Shown here: positions 1-7,095 of the stretch, one piece after another
Numbering within the stretch: position 1 is the stretch's first letter
Layout of the letters: every line of letters starts with the position of its first letter
DNA from: an uncultured Lachnospiraceae bacterium
Lineage (GTDB): Bacteria > Bacillota > Clostridia > Lachnospirales > Lachnospiraceae
Length of the DNA stretch: 13,156 nucleotides
Assembly (NCBI GenBank): GCA_910588755.1
Contig: CAJUQZ010000052.1
Span: 1-13,156, forward strand
Direction of reading: 5' to 3'
The notes under the pieces: generated by a model
Told to the model about the DNA's origin: nothing
The model's database searches: none
Seen by the model: only the letters and a program-made list of their open reading frames with translations
Made by a program: the position numbers and the translations under genes

Positions 1-6
1 TTCATT

Positions 7-33
7 TGAGCCTGTTTTTGCAGCTCAGTTTTT
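7..33 (+). terminator. Probable intrinsic terminator of a gene upstream of the window
   Basis: TGAGC at 7-11 pairs with GCTCA at 23-27. The stem continues as TG (13-14) with CA (21-22), leaving one bulged C at 12 and a TTTTTG loop. A run of five T follows at 29-33. This is a short, imperfect but recognisable rho-independent terminator. It would isolate the operon that starts at 137 from whatever lies to the left. The bulge and short stem keep confidence moderate. Confidence 0.45.
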
Positions 34-136
34 CATAGATTACTTGACACTACCAAATCTCATTTTGTCGATACTCCATTATAACGCATTCACCCCGCAG
101 ATGGAATAGGGTTTCTAAAAATTTCATTTTCCCGCG

Positions 137-165
137 TTGATATCAATGAAAAATAAAAGTATAAT
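137..165 (+). promoter_or_regulatory. Sigma-A promoter of the small-protein/DUF4132 operon
   Basis: TTGATA at 137-142 is followed by a 17-bp spacer and a perfect TATAAT at 160-165. Transcription should start near 172, giving a leader of about 25 nt that contains the ribosome binding site at 184-190. The promoter overlaps the longest possible reading frame of the first gene, which would begin at the TTG of the -35 box. This argues that the true start codon is the ATG at 197. Confidence 0.8.
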
Positions 166-183
166 AAAGGAAACAGTGTTTTC

Positions 184-190
184 AAGGGGG
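184..190 (+). promoter_or_regulatory. Ribosome binding site fixing the start of the small gene
   Basis: AAGGGGG lies 6 nt before the ATG at 197. The alternative in-frame starts at 137 and 146 have no such site and fall inside the promoter. Confidence 0.8.
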
Positions 191-196
191 TTGCAC

Positions 197-616
197 ATGG
201 CATACACGATTTATGTAAAAATGAAAAAATTAGGTAAAAAGTCCTGCGCGGACATTGCGCCTGTCCCGTTTGAGCTTGACGAAAAGCCGCAGACAGTCCG
301 CGAGCTGCTCGTCGGCCTCACGAGGCTTGGCGTCAGGCAGTACAATGCGCGCAGGGATGAGGGGCAAATCTTAAAGTACCTGACGCGCGAGGAGATTGAG
401 GCGCAGGCTGCGCGCGGGAAGGTCTCGTCAGGGCTGCGCGGCGGTGCGGACGCGCAGGAGGACAAGGCTGTGGAGAACACGCTGCAGTGCTTTGAGGACG
501 GAATCTACCGCGTGTTTGCCGGGGAGGAGGAGCTGACCGCGCTCTCTGGCCAGATTCCGTGGACGGAGGAAACTGTATTTACCCTGGTCAGGCTGACAAT
601 GCTTGCAGGGTGGTAG
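197..616 (+). CDS. Small protein of unknown function, cotranscribed with the DUF4132 giant
   Basis: This encodes 139 residues that I cannot assign to a named family. The start at 197 is chosen because it follows AAGGGGG at 6-nt spacing and lies about 25 nt after the predicted transcription start. The protein has no signal peptide or membrane segment and should be cytoplasmic. Residues 1-25 look like a beta hairpin (MAYTIYVKMKKLGKK), residues 30-75 are helical and charged, and residues 105-139 again alternate as strands and turns, ending in TLVRLTMLAGW. An incoming strand, a central helix and closing strands could fit a small ubiquitin-like (beta-grasp) fold, but that is a guess from pattern alone. 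The gene ends 42 bp before the start of the DUF4132 gene with no promoter or terminator between, so the two are almost certainly one transcript. The close pairing suggests the small protein is a partner or modulator of the giant one. Confidence 0.85.
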   Translation: MAYTIYVKMKKLGKKSCADIAPVPFELDEKPQTVRELLVGLTRLGVRQYNARRDEGQILKYLTREEIEAQAARGKVSSGLRGGADAQEDKAVENTLQCFEDGIYRVFAGEEELTALSGQIPWTEETVFTLVRLTMLAGW

Positions 617-643
617 AAGATAGCAGGAAATCAACTACAAATG

Positions 644-650
644 AAAGGGG
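644..650 (+). promoter_or_regulatory. Ribosome binding site deciding the start of the DUF4132 gene
   Basis: AAAGGGG lies 8 nt before the ATG at 659. The earlier in-frame ATG at 641 overlaps this site and has only a weak, distant AGGA (about 624-627) upstream. The start at 659 (protein beginning MAVLNYESRR) is therefore preferred, which removes six residues. Confidence 0.7.
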
Positions 651-658
651 AAAAACAG

Positions 659-3600
659 ATGGCAGTGTTGAACTACGAGTCCAGAAGAAAATTGAGTGAA
701 AAAATCAGCAAAGAGTTTGCAAAGAGGGGGAAGACTCTCTCCAGGAGTGAGAAAAAACTGCTTCCGGATAGTTCGTATTATACGATTCCGACAGAGGTGT
801 GCAATGAGATGCGCCAGCTGCTGCAGCACGGTACTTACTGGAAGTTAAGCGACCTGTACCGGGGGCAGTTTTGGCAGGTGGTGGATGTCTGTGTGGGACC
901 GGAGCACCAGGCGGATTTTTACTATGCGCTTGACGAGATGAACAGTTACCAGATGACGGCCGGGTGGTTTCGCCGGAGCCTTCGCTCTGCCAGCTACATA
1001 CCGTTTGTGGAGGACAGTGTCCGGCTGCTGCGGGCGTATGCGCATCTGGATTTTTATGGCGGCAATCTTGCGGACGTGCTGACGGGGAAGGTATCGGAGG
1101 AATATTACGATCACGCCCGCAGTGAGGCTTTTGACTATGCGTGGATTCTGGCGGCGCAGATTGACCGTGGGGAGGCGCAGACGATTCAGGCCGTCAGGGA
1201 TATTCTCTTTGGCGAGAGCAACACGCTGATGATGAGCCGTGAACTGGTGCTGGGCATCGTCATGTCCAAAAGCCAGGAGCTGTATGCGGATCTGGGGAAA
1301 TTCCTGCTGGCGGCCAGACTTCAGGAGGGCGCGCGCCAGGTGGTCTGCGAGACGATGGACGCCGGCCGGCCGGAGGCGTTTCTCCACCTGTTTTCCGTGA
1401 TCGAGGAGAACAACCTGATTCGGTACTCGTCTGTCAAGAGAGCGATTAGTACATGGATTGGCATTTTTGACGAGAACAGCGTGGACCGCATCACGGAGAA
1501 GCTGTTAACGATGATGGGGCAGTGCCTGCGCGATGCGGAATACTGCGAGCAGGCCCTTTCATCAAACGATGCGGTTGCCATCAGCTGCGCGCTCTGGGCG
1601 AAGGGCTTTTATAATGCGGACGAGGCGGTGGAGGCTGTTCTTTCCCTGGTTCATAATGGCACAAAGCAGCAGATGATGACGGCGTCCTATTTCTGCCGTT
1701 CCCTGCAAGATGAGAAAAAGCAGATGCGCGCGGCGAAGGAGGTTCTGCTCTCAAACCCGGAGGATCTGGAGCTTGCCGCCTGTTTTATGCCCTGTTTTAT
1801 GCGCCCTGACTTCTTTGCGCTGCTTCGGGACGAGCGCAGTTACGGCTTTGACCTTCGGAGTGAAAAAGTGCGCGCACCCAAACCGCTGGCGCCGGAGTCC
1901 CTGTTCCAGAGCCGGGAGGAGGCCCAGAAGGTCTATGTGCTGTTAAAGGGGATTATGGAGCGGCTTCCCAAAAAGGGCCTCAAGCTGTCGCCCTGTATCT
2001 TCCCGTGGTATGCCGTGGAGCTGGGAGTGTCGGATATTGCCGAGCGTATGTGCCTGATCGCGTGGATGCTGCACGAGGACGTATATCTGGACGAAGCGGC
2101 CGGGCTGATCCCGCTCATCGGACAGGGACAGACGTACAATGCGTCGCGCGCGGCGGCAGCGCGTGTGTTGCTCTATCGTCCAAAATCACAGGCGCGCAAG
2201 CGTGTTTTGTTCGACCTGCTGCACAACCCCGAAGAGTTTACAAACAAATGTGCGCACAAACTGGTGGAGGCGATGGAGCTCACTGCGGAGGATTACATTG
2301 AGATTGAGCAGAATATGAAGTACAAAAAAGGCCGCGCGGAGACGCTTGCCCTGCTGTGCAGGCAGAAGGGCGACCAGCTGGCAGGCTGTGTGAAAAGGCT
2401 GCTTGCGGACAAGTCCGAGGAGTGCCGCATGGGGGCGCTCGACATCGCGCTGCAGCTGAAAAAGGAGGATCAGAAGACCTTCCTGAAAGTGCTGCCGGAC
2501 CTGCAGGCCCTGCCAGACTCGACAGGCAGGGAAAAGGTGCTCTTAAAAGAGATGCTGGGGGAGCGCAGCGAGGCGCAGGACATCTTGAAAAAGCCGGGTT
2601 TTGGCCTGTATGATACCACAAAGGACTGGGTCCTGCCGCAGGTAAAACTGGACGCTGACGGCGCCGACAGGCTTTTTGTCTATGGGGAGAAGGCGTGCAT
2701 TGAGGTCCTGAAAAAGCTCGACTGTCTGATTGGGGAGAACCGGGAGCGCGAGTATCGGACTGCGTGGGGTGAGGAACAGCTGCTTGGCAGCCGGCTGGCT
2801 GTGAAGGAATGGGTTTCCGGGCAGGCAGAAAAAGAGCCGTTAGACTGCTATCCGTTCCGGGAATTATGGGAGGCATTTTATGAAGAGGAGATCAAAACGC
2901 CGCAGCTGATACTCGAGATAAGGCTGTACTGCCAATGTTATGAGGACAGGAAAGAGTATGAGAAGAATAAAAAGCTGTATCATCAGATATTCTCGTTTGC
3001 ATTCTCCAATCTTCTCATGGTTTTTTCATACCGGGAACAGGTGGAGACAGTAGTCTCGGTTTTGTTTGACCAGTATGTGCCGCGCGCGCTGCGGATGCAG
3101 TTTGGGCTGTGCGCGGGGGCGAAGCTGCTTGCGGTCACAGAACCCTCAAATGCGCTGCTTGCCGGTGGGAAGACACATACCGTGAGACAGGCGCTGAACC
3201 TGCCTGTTTTTGAGGATATGTGGCAGTGGATGTCAGACACCAGGGAGGAGGACTGGGAGCGTTCTTTTGCGCTGCGCTTTGTGCTGCAGCGGCACTATGA
3301 CGGTCCAGCCACGGAGAAGGAGCGGTTACAGTGCACAGATTTAAATGAATATAACAGATTCTGCTGGGGATATCATCTGCCGCTTGCGGATTATGTGCGG
3401 TGCTATGTGCGCGGGATCTGGGACAAGGATCTGTTTTACAAGGCCGTGTTTTCCTACTGCGGCATTGCGAGCCTGCTGCGCCCAATCAGTATCGTGGAGC
3501 AGAAGGGCGCGGTGTCTGTGCAGGGAGTCGGATATAACGGGCTTGACGACTTTTTTGGCAGCAATGTCATCAAGCCGGTTGACGGGAAGTACCGTTTTGA

Positions 3601-5761
3601 CGCGGTCAGGGACACACTGCCGGAGATGGCCTTTGCCCATGAGCTGTATCAGGAAGTAATACCGCTGATTCTCAAGGTTGAGTTAAAGCGCGGCGAACAG
3701 CCCACGCCATTTTCCTCTGTGATCGGGAACATTCAGGCCGTCTGCGGTATTGATTACATGATACAGATTCTGACAGCGCTCGGAAAAGATCCTTTGCAGC
3801 GCGGATACGGCTATTTTACAGCGACAGACAGGCGTCAGGTGTTAAGTCATCTCTTAAAGGTCTCCATGCCGGATCCGGGGGAGACGGTTGACGATCTGCG
3901 CAGGGCGCTTGCGGGCACGGATATCAGGGAAAAACGCCTTGTGGAGCTTGCTATGTACGCACAGCAGTGGATTCCATTGATAGAGGCCTATTTGGAAATG
4001 CCTGGCTTTGCGAGCACCTGTTACTATTTTATGGCGCATACCAGCGAGCAGTTTGACGACCAGGTGACGTCAACGATCGCGAAGTACACGCCGCTCTCGA
4101 CGGAGGAGCTGCAGGACGGCGCCTTTGATATTCAATGGTTTTTTGAGGCGTATAACAGGCTTGGCGAGAAGAATTTCAAGATGCTGTACGATGCGGCGAA
4201 GTACTCTTCGAGCGGAACCGCGCACGGGCGGGCGCGAAAGTACGCGGACGCTGCGCTTGGCAGGATGGACAAGGAGGAAATGAAAGCCCAGATCAGTGCG
4301 AAGCGCAACAAGGATTTGCTGATGGGCATTGGTCTTTTGCCGCTTCCTGCGCTTCCGGCCGCGCGGGAGGAGGAGCTTTTGGACCGCTATCGGTTTATCC
4401 AGAACTTTAAAAAGGAAAGCAGGCAGTTTGGCGCGCAGCGGCGTGCGAGCGAGGGGCGCGCAGTGGAGATTGCGCTGCGCAACCTGAGTGTGAACGCCGG
4501 ATTTACGGACGTGATGCGCCTGACACTCCGCATGGAGGGGAAGCTGGCAGAGCAGTCCTCGGAATTTTTCGAGTGGCGCGCAGTGGGCGAAATCGAGCTG
4601 ATAGTGCTTGTGGACGAGAATGGAAAGAGCGCCCTGCAGTGCAGGAAGGACGGCAAACTGCTAAAGTCCGTTCCGGCAAAATACAAGAAGGACGAGACTG
4701 CGCTGCAGTATCAGGCGGTGGTCAAGAGCCTGAAGGAGCAGTACAGCCGGACCAGGCAGATGCTGGAACAGGCGATGGAGGACCGGACGGCGTTCGAGGT
4801 CTGGGAGTTTCTGGAGCTGTACCGCAATCCGGTGGTGAGCCCGGTTGCGGAGACGCTTGTGGTGCGGACGGTGGAGGAGCAGGATGCAAAGCTGGGATTT
4901 CTCACAAAGGAGGGAATCGTGGATTGCTTTGGCGCAGTTTTTCCGATGAAACCGGACGGGCAGATTTTTATTGCGCATCCGTATGACCTGTACAGGAGCG
5001 GCCACTGGCATGAATATCAGAAACTGTTGTTCGACAAACAGATCAAACAACCCTTTAAACAGGTGTTCCGTGAGCTGTACGTGAAGCTGGACGACGAGCT
5101 GGACAAGCTGCATTCCATGCTGTTTGCCGGAAACCAGATCCAGCCGCAGAAGACTGTCGGTGTGCTGCGGGGACGGCGCTGGGTTGCGGACTATGAGGAA
5201 GGTCTGCAGAAGATTTATTACAAGGAGGACATCATCGCGTGCATCTATGCGATGGCGGACTGGTTTTCACCGAGCGATGTGGAGGCGCCGACGCTGGAGT
5301 ATGTGGTATTTTACGACCGTAAGACATGGAAGCAGCTTTATATCAGGGATATTCCGGATATTATTTACAGCGAGGTGATGCGCGATGTGGACCTGGCGGT
5401 TAGCGTCGCCCACGCAGGCGGCGTTGACCCCGAGACAAGCCACTCGACCATCGAGATGCGCCGTGCGGTCGCGGAGTGCAGCCTCGCCCTGTTTGGCACG
5501 AAAAATGTCCGCTTCGAGGGGAACCATGCGCTGATTGACGGCAAGCTTGGCCAGTACAGCGTGCATCTTGGCAGCGGCGTCGTGCACCAGATCGGAAATG
5601 CCATGCTGTTTGTCATCCCGGTCCACGCACAGCAGCGCGGGCGCATCTTCCTTCCCTTTGTGGACGACGATCCCAAGACTGCGGAGGTCGTGTCAAAAAT
5701 ATTGCTGTTTGCGGAGGATACGAAGATCAAGGACCCGAAGATCTTGCAGCAGATACAATGA
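659..5761 (+). CDS. Giant DUF4132/MolR-family protein (1700 residues)
   Basis: This is a cytoplasmic protein with no signal peptide or membrane helix. Residues 1 to about 1250 are mostly alpha-helical, with stretches that resemble HEAT-type repeats (for example around residues 520-620), and contain no catalytic motif I recognise. Residues about 1270-1480 match the DUF4132 pattern: a long charged helix (VKSLKEQYSRTRQMLEQAM, ~1353-1371), then beta-rich sequence and the hallmark IAHPYDLY...QPFKQVFRELY. The last ~125 residues form a highly conserved C-terminal module with AGGVDPETSHSTIEMRRA, YSVHLGSGVVHQ, VIPVHAQQRGRIFLPFVDDD and KIKDP near the end. E. coli members (YehI, MolR) are about 1200 residues, so this one has an enlarged N-terminal half. 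The family is loosely tied to molybdate metabolism by name only; the E. coli locus also carries MoxR-type AAA+ and VWA proteins. Here none follows, and the sole close neighbour is the 139-residue gene upstream. The frame is open throughout, with no sign of decay. Function is unknown. Confidence 0.9.
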   Translation: MAVLNYESRRKLSEKISKEFAKRGKTLSRSEKKLLPDSSYYTIPTEVCNEMRQLLQHGTYWKLSDLYRGQFWQVVDVCVGPEHQADFYYALDEMNSYQMTAGWFRRSLRSASYIPFVEDSVRLLRAYAHLDFYGGNLADVLTGKVSEEYYDHARSEAFDYAWILAAQIDRGEAQTIQAVRDILFGESNTLMMSRELVLGIVMSKSQELYADLGKFLLAARLQEGARQVVCETMDAGRPEAFLHLFSVIEENNLIRYSSVKRAISTWIGIFDENSVDRITEKLLTMMGQCLRDAEYCEQALSSNDAVAISCALWAKGFYNADEAVEAVLSLVHNGTKQQMMTASYFCRSLQDEKKQMRAAKEVLLSNPEDLELAACFMPCFMRPDFFALLRDERSYGFDLRSEKVRAPKPLAPESLFQSREEAQKVYVLLKGIMERLPKKGLKLSPCIFPWYAVELGVSDIAERMCLIAWMLHEDVYLDEAAGLIPLIGQGQTYNASRAAAARVLLYRPKSQARKRVLFDLLHNPEEFTNKCAHKLVEAMELTAEDYIEIEQNMKYKKGRAETLALLCRQKGDQLAGCVKRLLADKSEECRMGALDIALQLKKEDQKTFLKVLPDLQALPDSTGREKVLLKEMLGERSEAQDILKKPGFGLYDTTKDWVLPQVKLDADGADRLFVYGEKACIEVLKKLDCLIGENREREYRTAWGEEQLLGSRLAVKEWVSGQAEKEPLDCYPFRELWEAFYEEEIKTPQLILEIRLYCQCYEDRKEYEKNKKLYHQIFSFAFSNLLMVFSYREQVETVVSVLFDQYVPRALRMQFGLCAGAKLLAVTEPSNALLAGGKTHTVRQALNLPVFEDMWQWMSDTREEDWERSFALRFVLQRHYDGPATEKERLQCTDLNEYNRFCWGYHLPLADYVRCYVRGIWDKDLFYKAVFSYCGIASLLRPISIVEQKGAVSVQGVGYNGLDDFFGSNVIKPVDGKYRFDAVRDTLPEMAFAHELYQEVIPLILKVELKRGEQPTPFSSVIGNIQAVCGIDYMIQILTALGKDPLQRGYGYFTATDRRQVLSHLLKVSMPDPGETVDDLRRALAGTDIREKRLVELAMYAQQWIPLIEAYLEMPGFASTCYYFMAHTSEQFDDQVTSTIAKYTPLSTEELQDGAFDIQWFFEAYNRLGEKNFKMLYDAAKYSSSGTAHGRARKYADAALGRMDKEEMKAQISAKRNKDLLMGIGLLPLPALPAAREEELLDRYRFIQNFKKESRQFGAQRRASEGRAVEIALRNLSVNAGFTDVMRLTLRMEGKLAEQSSEFFEWRAVGEIELIVLVDENGKSALQCRKDGKLLKSVPAKYKKDETALQYQAVVKSLKEQYSRTRQMLEQAMEDRTAFEVWEFLELYRNPVVSPVAETLVVRTVEEQDAKLGFLTKEGIVDCFGAVFPMKPDGQIFIAHPYDLYRSGHWHEYQKLLFDKQIKQPFKQVFRELYVKLDDELDKLHSMLFAGNQIQPQKTVGVLRGRRWVADYEEGLQKIYYKEDIIACIYAMADWFSPSDVEAPTLEYVVFYDRKTWKQLYIRDIPDIIYSEVMRDVDLAVSVAHAGGVDPETSHSTIEMRRAVAECSLALFGTKNVRFEGNHALIDGKLGQYSVHLGSGVVHQIGNAMLFVIPVHAQQRGRIFLPFVDDDPKTAEVVSKILLFAEDTKIKDPKILQQIQ

Positions 5762-5795
5762 TAGGGACCGGCAGCGACTATGTTTTATGAATACG

Positions 5796-5824
5796 TTGAC
5801 AGTGCTTTTGCGTGGTGTTATCAT
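5796..5824 (+). promoter_or_regulatory. Sigma-A promoter of the HTH-PfkB kinase gene
   Basis: A perfect TTGACA at 5796-5801, a 17-bp spacer and TATCAT at 5819-5824 predict a start near 5831 and a leader of about 90 nt. I see no terminator between the end of the DUF4132 gene (5761) and this promoter, so read-through from the upstream operon is also possible. Confidence 0.8.
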
Positions 5825-5830
5825 TAACAA

Positions 5831-5845
5831 TGGGAATAATTTCCA
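5831..5845 (+). promoter_or_regulatory. Small inverted repeat at the kinase transcription start (possible operator)
   Basis: TGGGAA-TAA-TTTCCA is a near-palindrome with one mismatch per arm, placed exactly at the predicted transcription start. A repressor site here would block initiation, and the kinase carries its own winged-helix domain that could bind it. The repeat is short and could be chance. Confidence 0.25.
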
Positions 5846-5921
5846 ATAAAACACATAATGTCATGAAGCAACTGCCCGGATTTTTGTTTTCATGGCGATT
5901 GAAAAGGAGAAGGGAGTATAT

Positions 5922-7010
5922 ATGACAAACAGAGAGGCACAGATATTTCAGTGGATTATGGAAAACCCGATGATCTCACAGGAGGAGCTTGCATCCAAGG
6001 CCGGAATCGCCCGTTCCTCGGCTGCTGTACATATTTCGAATCTGATGAAAAAAGGATATATACTTGGGAAAGGGTATGTGACGAGCGGTCCGGACTACTG
6101 TGCCGTGATCGGCGGCGCAGGCATAGACATCAAAGGCGCGCCGGAGGAGGCGCTGGTGGACGGGGAATCCAATGCGGGAAGGGCGATCCGCTCGCTTGGG
6201 GGAACAGGGCGGAACATCGCCCACAACCTGCGGCTGCTCAGCGTCGGGACAAAGCTTATCACGGCGATTGGCGATGACGAGTATGCGCGCCGTATCATAG
6301 AAAACTGTGAGGCGCTTGGAATCGATATTTCAGGCGCGCTAAAGACGGTGCGGGCCGACACAGCCATACATCTGTACATCGCTGACGAGAAGGGGAACCG
6401 GCGTCTGGCCGTATCGGACAGGCGGATTAACGATAATCTCACGGCAAGCTTTGTGAGCTCTAAAATGGAGATGCTGAACAAGGCGCGCATGGTGATTCTG
6501 GATACCAACATTCCGGAGGAGACGATCGCACTTGTGTGCGAGCGGTGCAAGGCGCCGGTGTTCGTGCTGCCGGTGTCGGCAAAGAGCGCGGAGAAGCTTC
6601 TGGAGGTTCTTGACAGGGTCAGCCTTGTTGTCTGTAGCAGGTCCGAGGCGGAGGTGCTTAGCGGTATCCGTATCCAGGACAAGGATTCGCTTGAGCGCGC
6701 CGCGGACATCATGATGGAAAAGGGTGCCAAAAATGTGTTTATTCTCGTGGAAAAGGGTGTGTACTGCGCATGTTATGACGAGCAGTTTATGCAGAATGCG
6801 GGCGGCGGCGTGGAACAGGTCGGCGCCAACGGTGCATCAGATGCCTTTATGGCGGGCGTAACGCTCGGATATATGAAGCATATGAGTATCCGTCAGATGG
6901 CAAAGCTTGGTCAGGCCGCGGCAGGCATGACGATGGAAGTGGAGGAAAATATCAATCCGCAGCTGTGCGTTCCGGCAATTGCAGAGAGAGCCAGGATAGA
7001 ACTCATGTAA
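5922..7010 (+). CDS. Winged-helix/PfkB-family sugar kinase (pseudouridine-kinase-like)
   Basis: A 362-residue protein. Residues 1-55 form a winged helix-turn-helix (QEELASKAGIARSSAAVHISNLMKKGYI) followed by a GKGYV wing. Residues 60-362 are a ribokinase/PfkB-fold kinase. It has the substrate-side GGAGIDIKG (64-72), SNAGRAIRSLGGTGRNIAHNL (83-103) and the ATP/anion-hole motif NGASDAF (303-309) with catalytic base Asp307. The usual GAGD reads GASD, so Ser replaces a glycine of the anion hole. The SNxG and GGTGRNIA blocks resemble pseudouridine kinases (PsuK), and the HTH-kinase architecture is that of E. coli YeiI. The substrate is probably a nucleoside or sugar, phosphorylated at a primary hydroxyl using ATP. 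No pseudouridine-5'-phosphate glycosidase or transporter lies in the window, so pseudouridine is only a suggestion. The start at 5922 follows AGGGAG at 5-nt spacing (AAGGAG also lies at 5904-5909); the ATG at 5892 has no such site. The gene stands alone between its own promoter and terminator. The DNA-binding domain suggests autoregulation or ligand-dependent control. Confidence 0.88.
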   Translation: MTNREAQIFQWIMENPMISQEELASKAGIARSSAAVHISNLMKKGYILGKGYVTSGPDYCAVIGGAGIDIKGAPEEALVDGESNAGRAIRSLGGTGRNIAHNLRLLSVGTKLITAIGDDEYARRIIENCEALGIDISGALKTVRADTAIHLYIADEKGNRRLAVSDRRINDNLTASFVSSKMEMLNKARMVILDTNIPEETIALVCERCKAPVFVLPVSAKSAEKLLEVLDRVSLVVCSRSEAEVLSGIRIQDKDSLERAADIMMEKGAKNVFILVEKGVYCACYDEQFMQNAGGGVEQVGANGASDAFMAGVTLGYMKHMSIRQMAKLGQAAAGMTMEVEENINPQLCVPAIAERARIELM

Positions 7011-7036
7011 AAAAGACCGCGTCAGCGGTCTTTTTT
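7009..7036. terminator. Bidirectional intrinsic terminator between the kinase and htrA genes
   Basis: GACCGC (7015-7020), loop GTCA, GCGGTC (7025-7030). The stem is preceded by six A (7009-7014) and followed by six T (7031-7036), so it works on both strands. It begins within the kinase stop codon. On the - strand it lies 60 nt beyond the htrA stop, so it can serve both convergent genes. Confidence 0.9.
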
Positions 7037-7061
7037 ATGCGCAGGGGTGCGTATGGAAATT

Positions 7062-7076
7062 AGCAGCTTTGCTGCT
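7062..7076. repeat. Short perfect inverted repeat downstream of htrA
   Basis: AGCAGC-TTT-GCTGCT can form a 6-bp stem with a 3-nt loop, 20 nt past the htrA stop on the - strand. No T run follows on either strand, so it is not a complete terminator. It may stabilise the htrA mRNA 3' end, or be chance. Confidence 0.3.
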
Positions 7077-7095
7077 CGATTATGATTATTTATGT

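Noticed and set aside
44..85. TTGACA at 44-49 as a second promoter with GATACT (70-75) or TATAAC (80-85)
   Set aside because: Spacings are 20 and 30 bp, outside the working range; the 137-165 promoter explains the operon.
137..196. N-terminal extension of the first gene beginning at the TTG at 137
   Set aside because: It overlaps the -35 and -10 boxes and the expected transcription start; the ATG at 197 has a strong ribosome binding site at good spacing.
845..1387. 180-codon antisense open frame inside the DUF4132 gene
   Set aside because: Shadow of the real reading frame; arginine/leucine/histidine-rich with no recognisable domain.
2280..2876. 198-codon antisense open frame inside the DUF4132 gene
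   Set aside because: Proline/serine/arginine-rich composition typical of a shadow frame in GC-rich coding DNA; no ribosome binding site or family resemblance.
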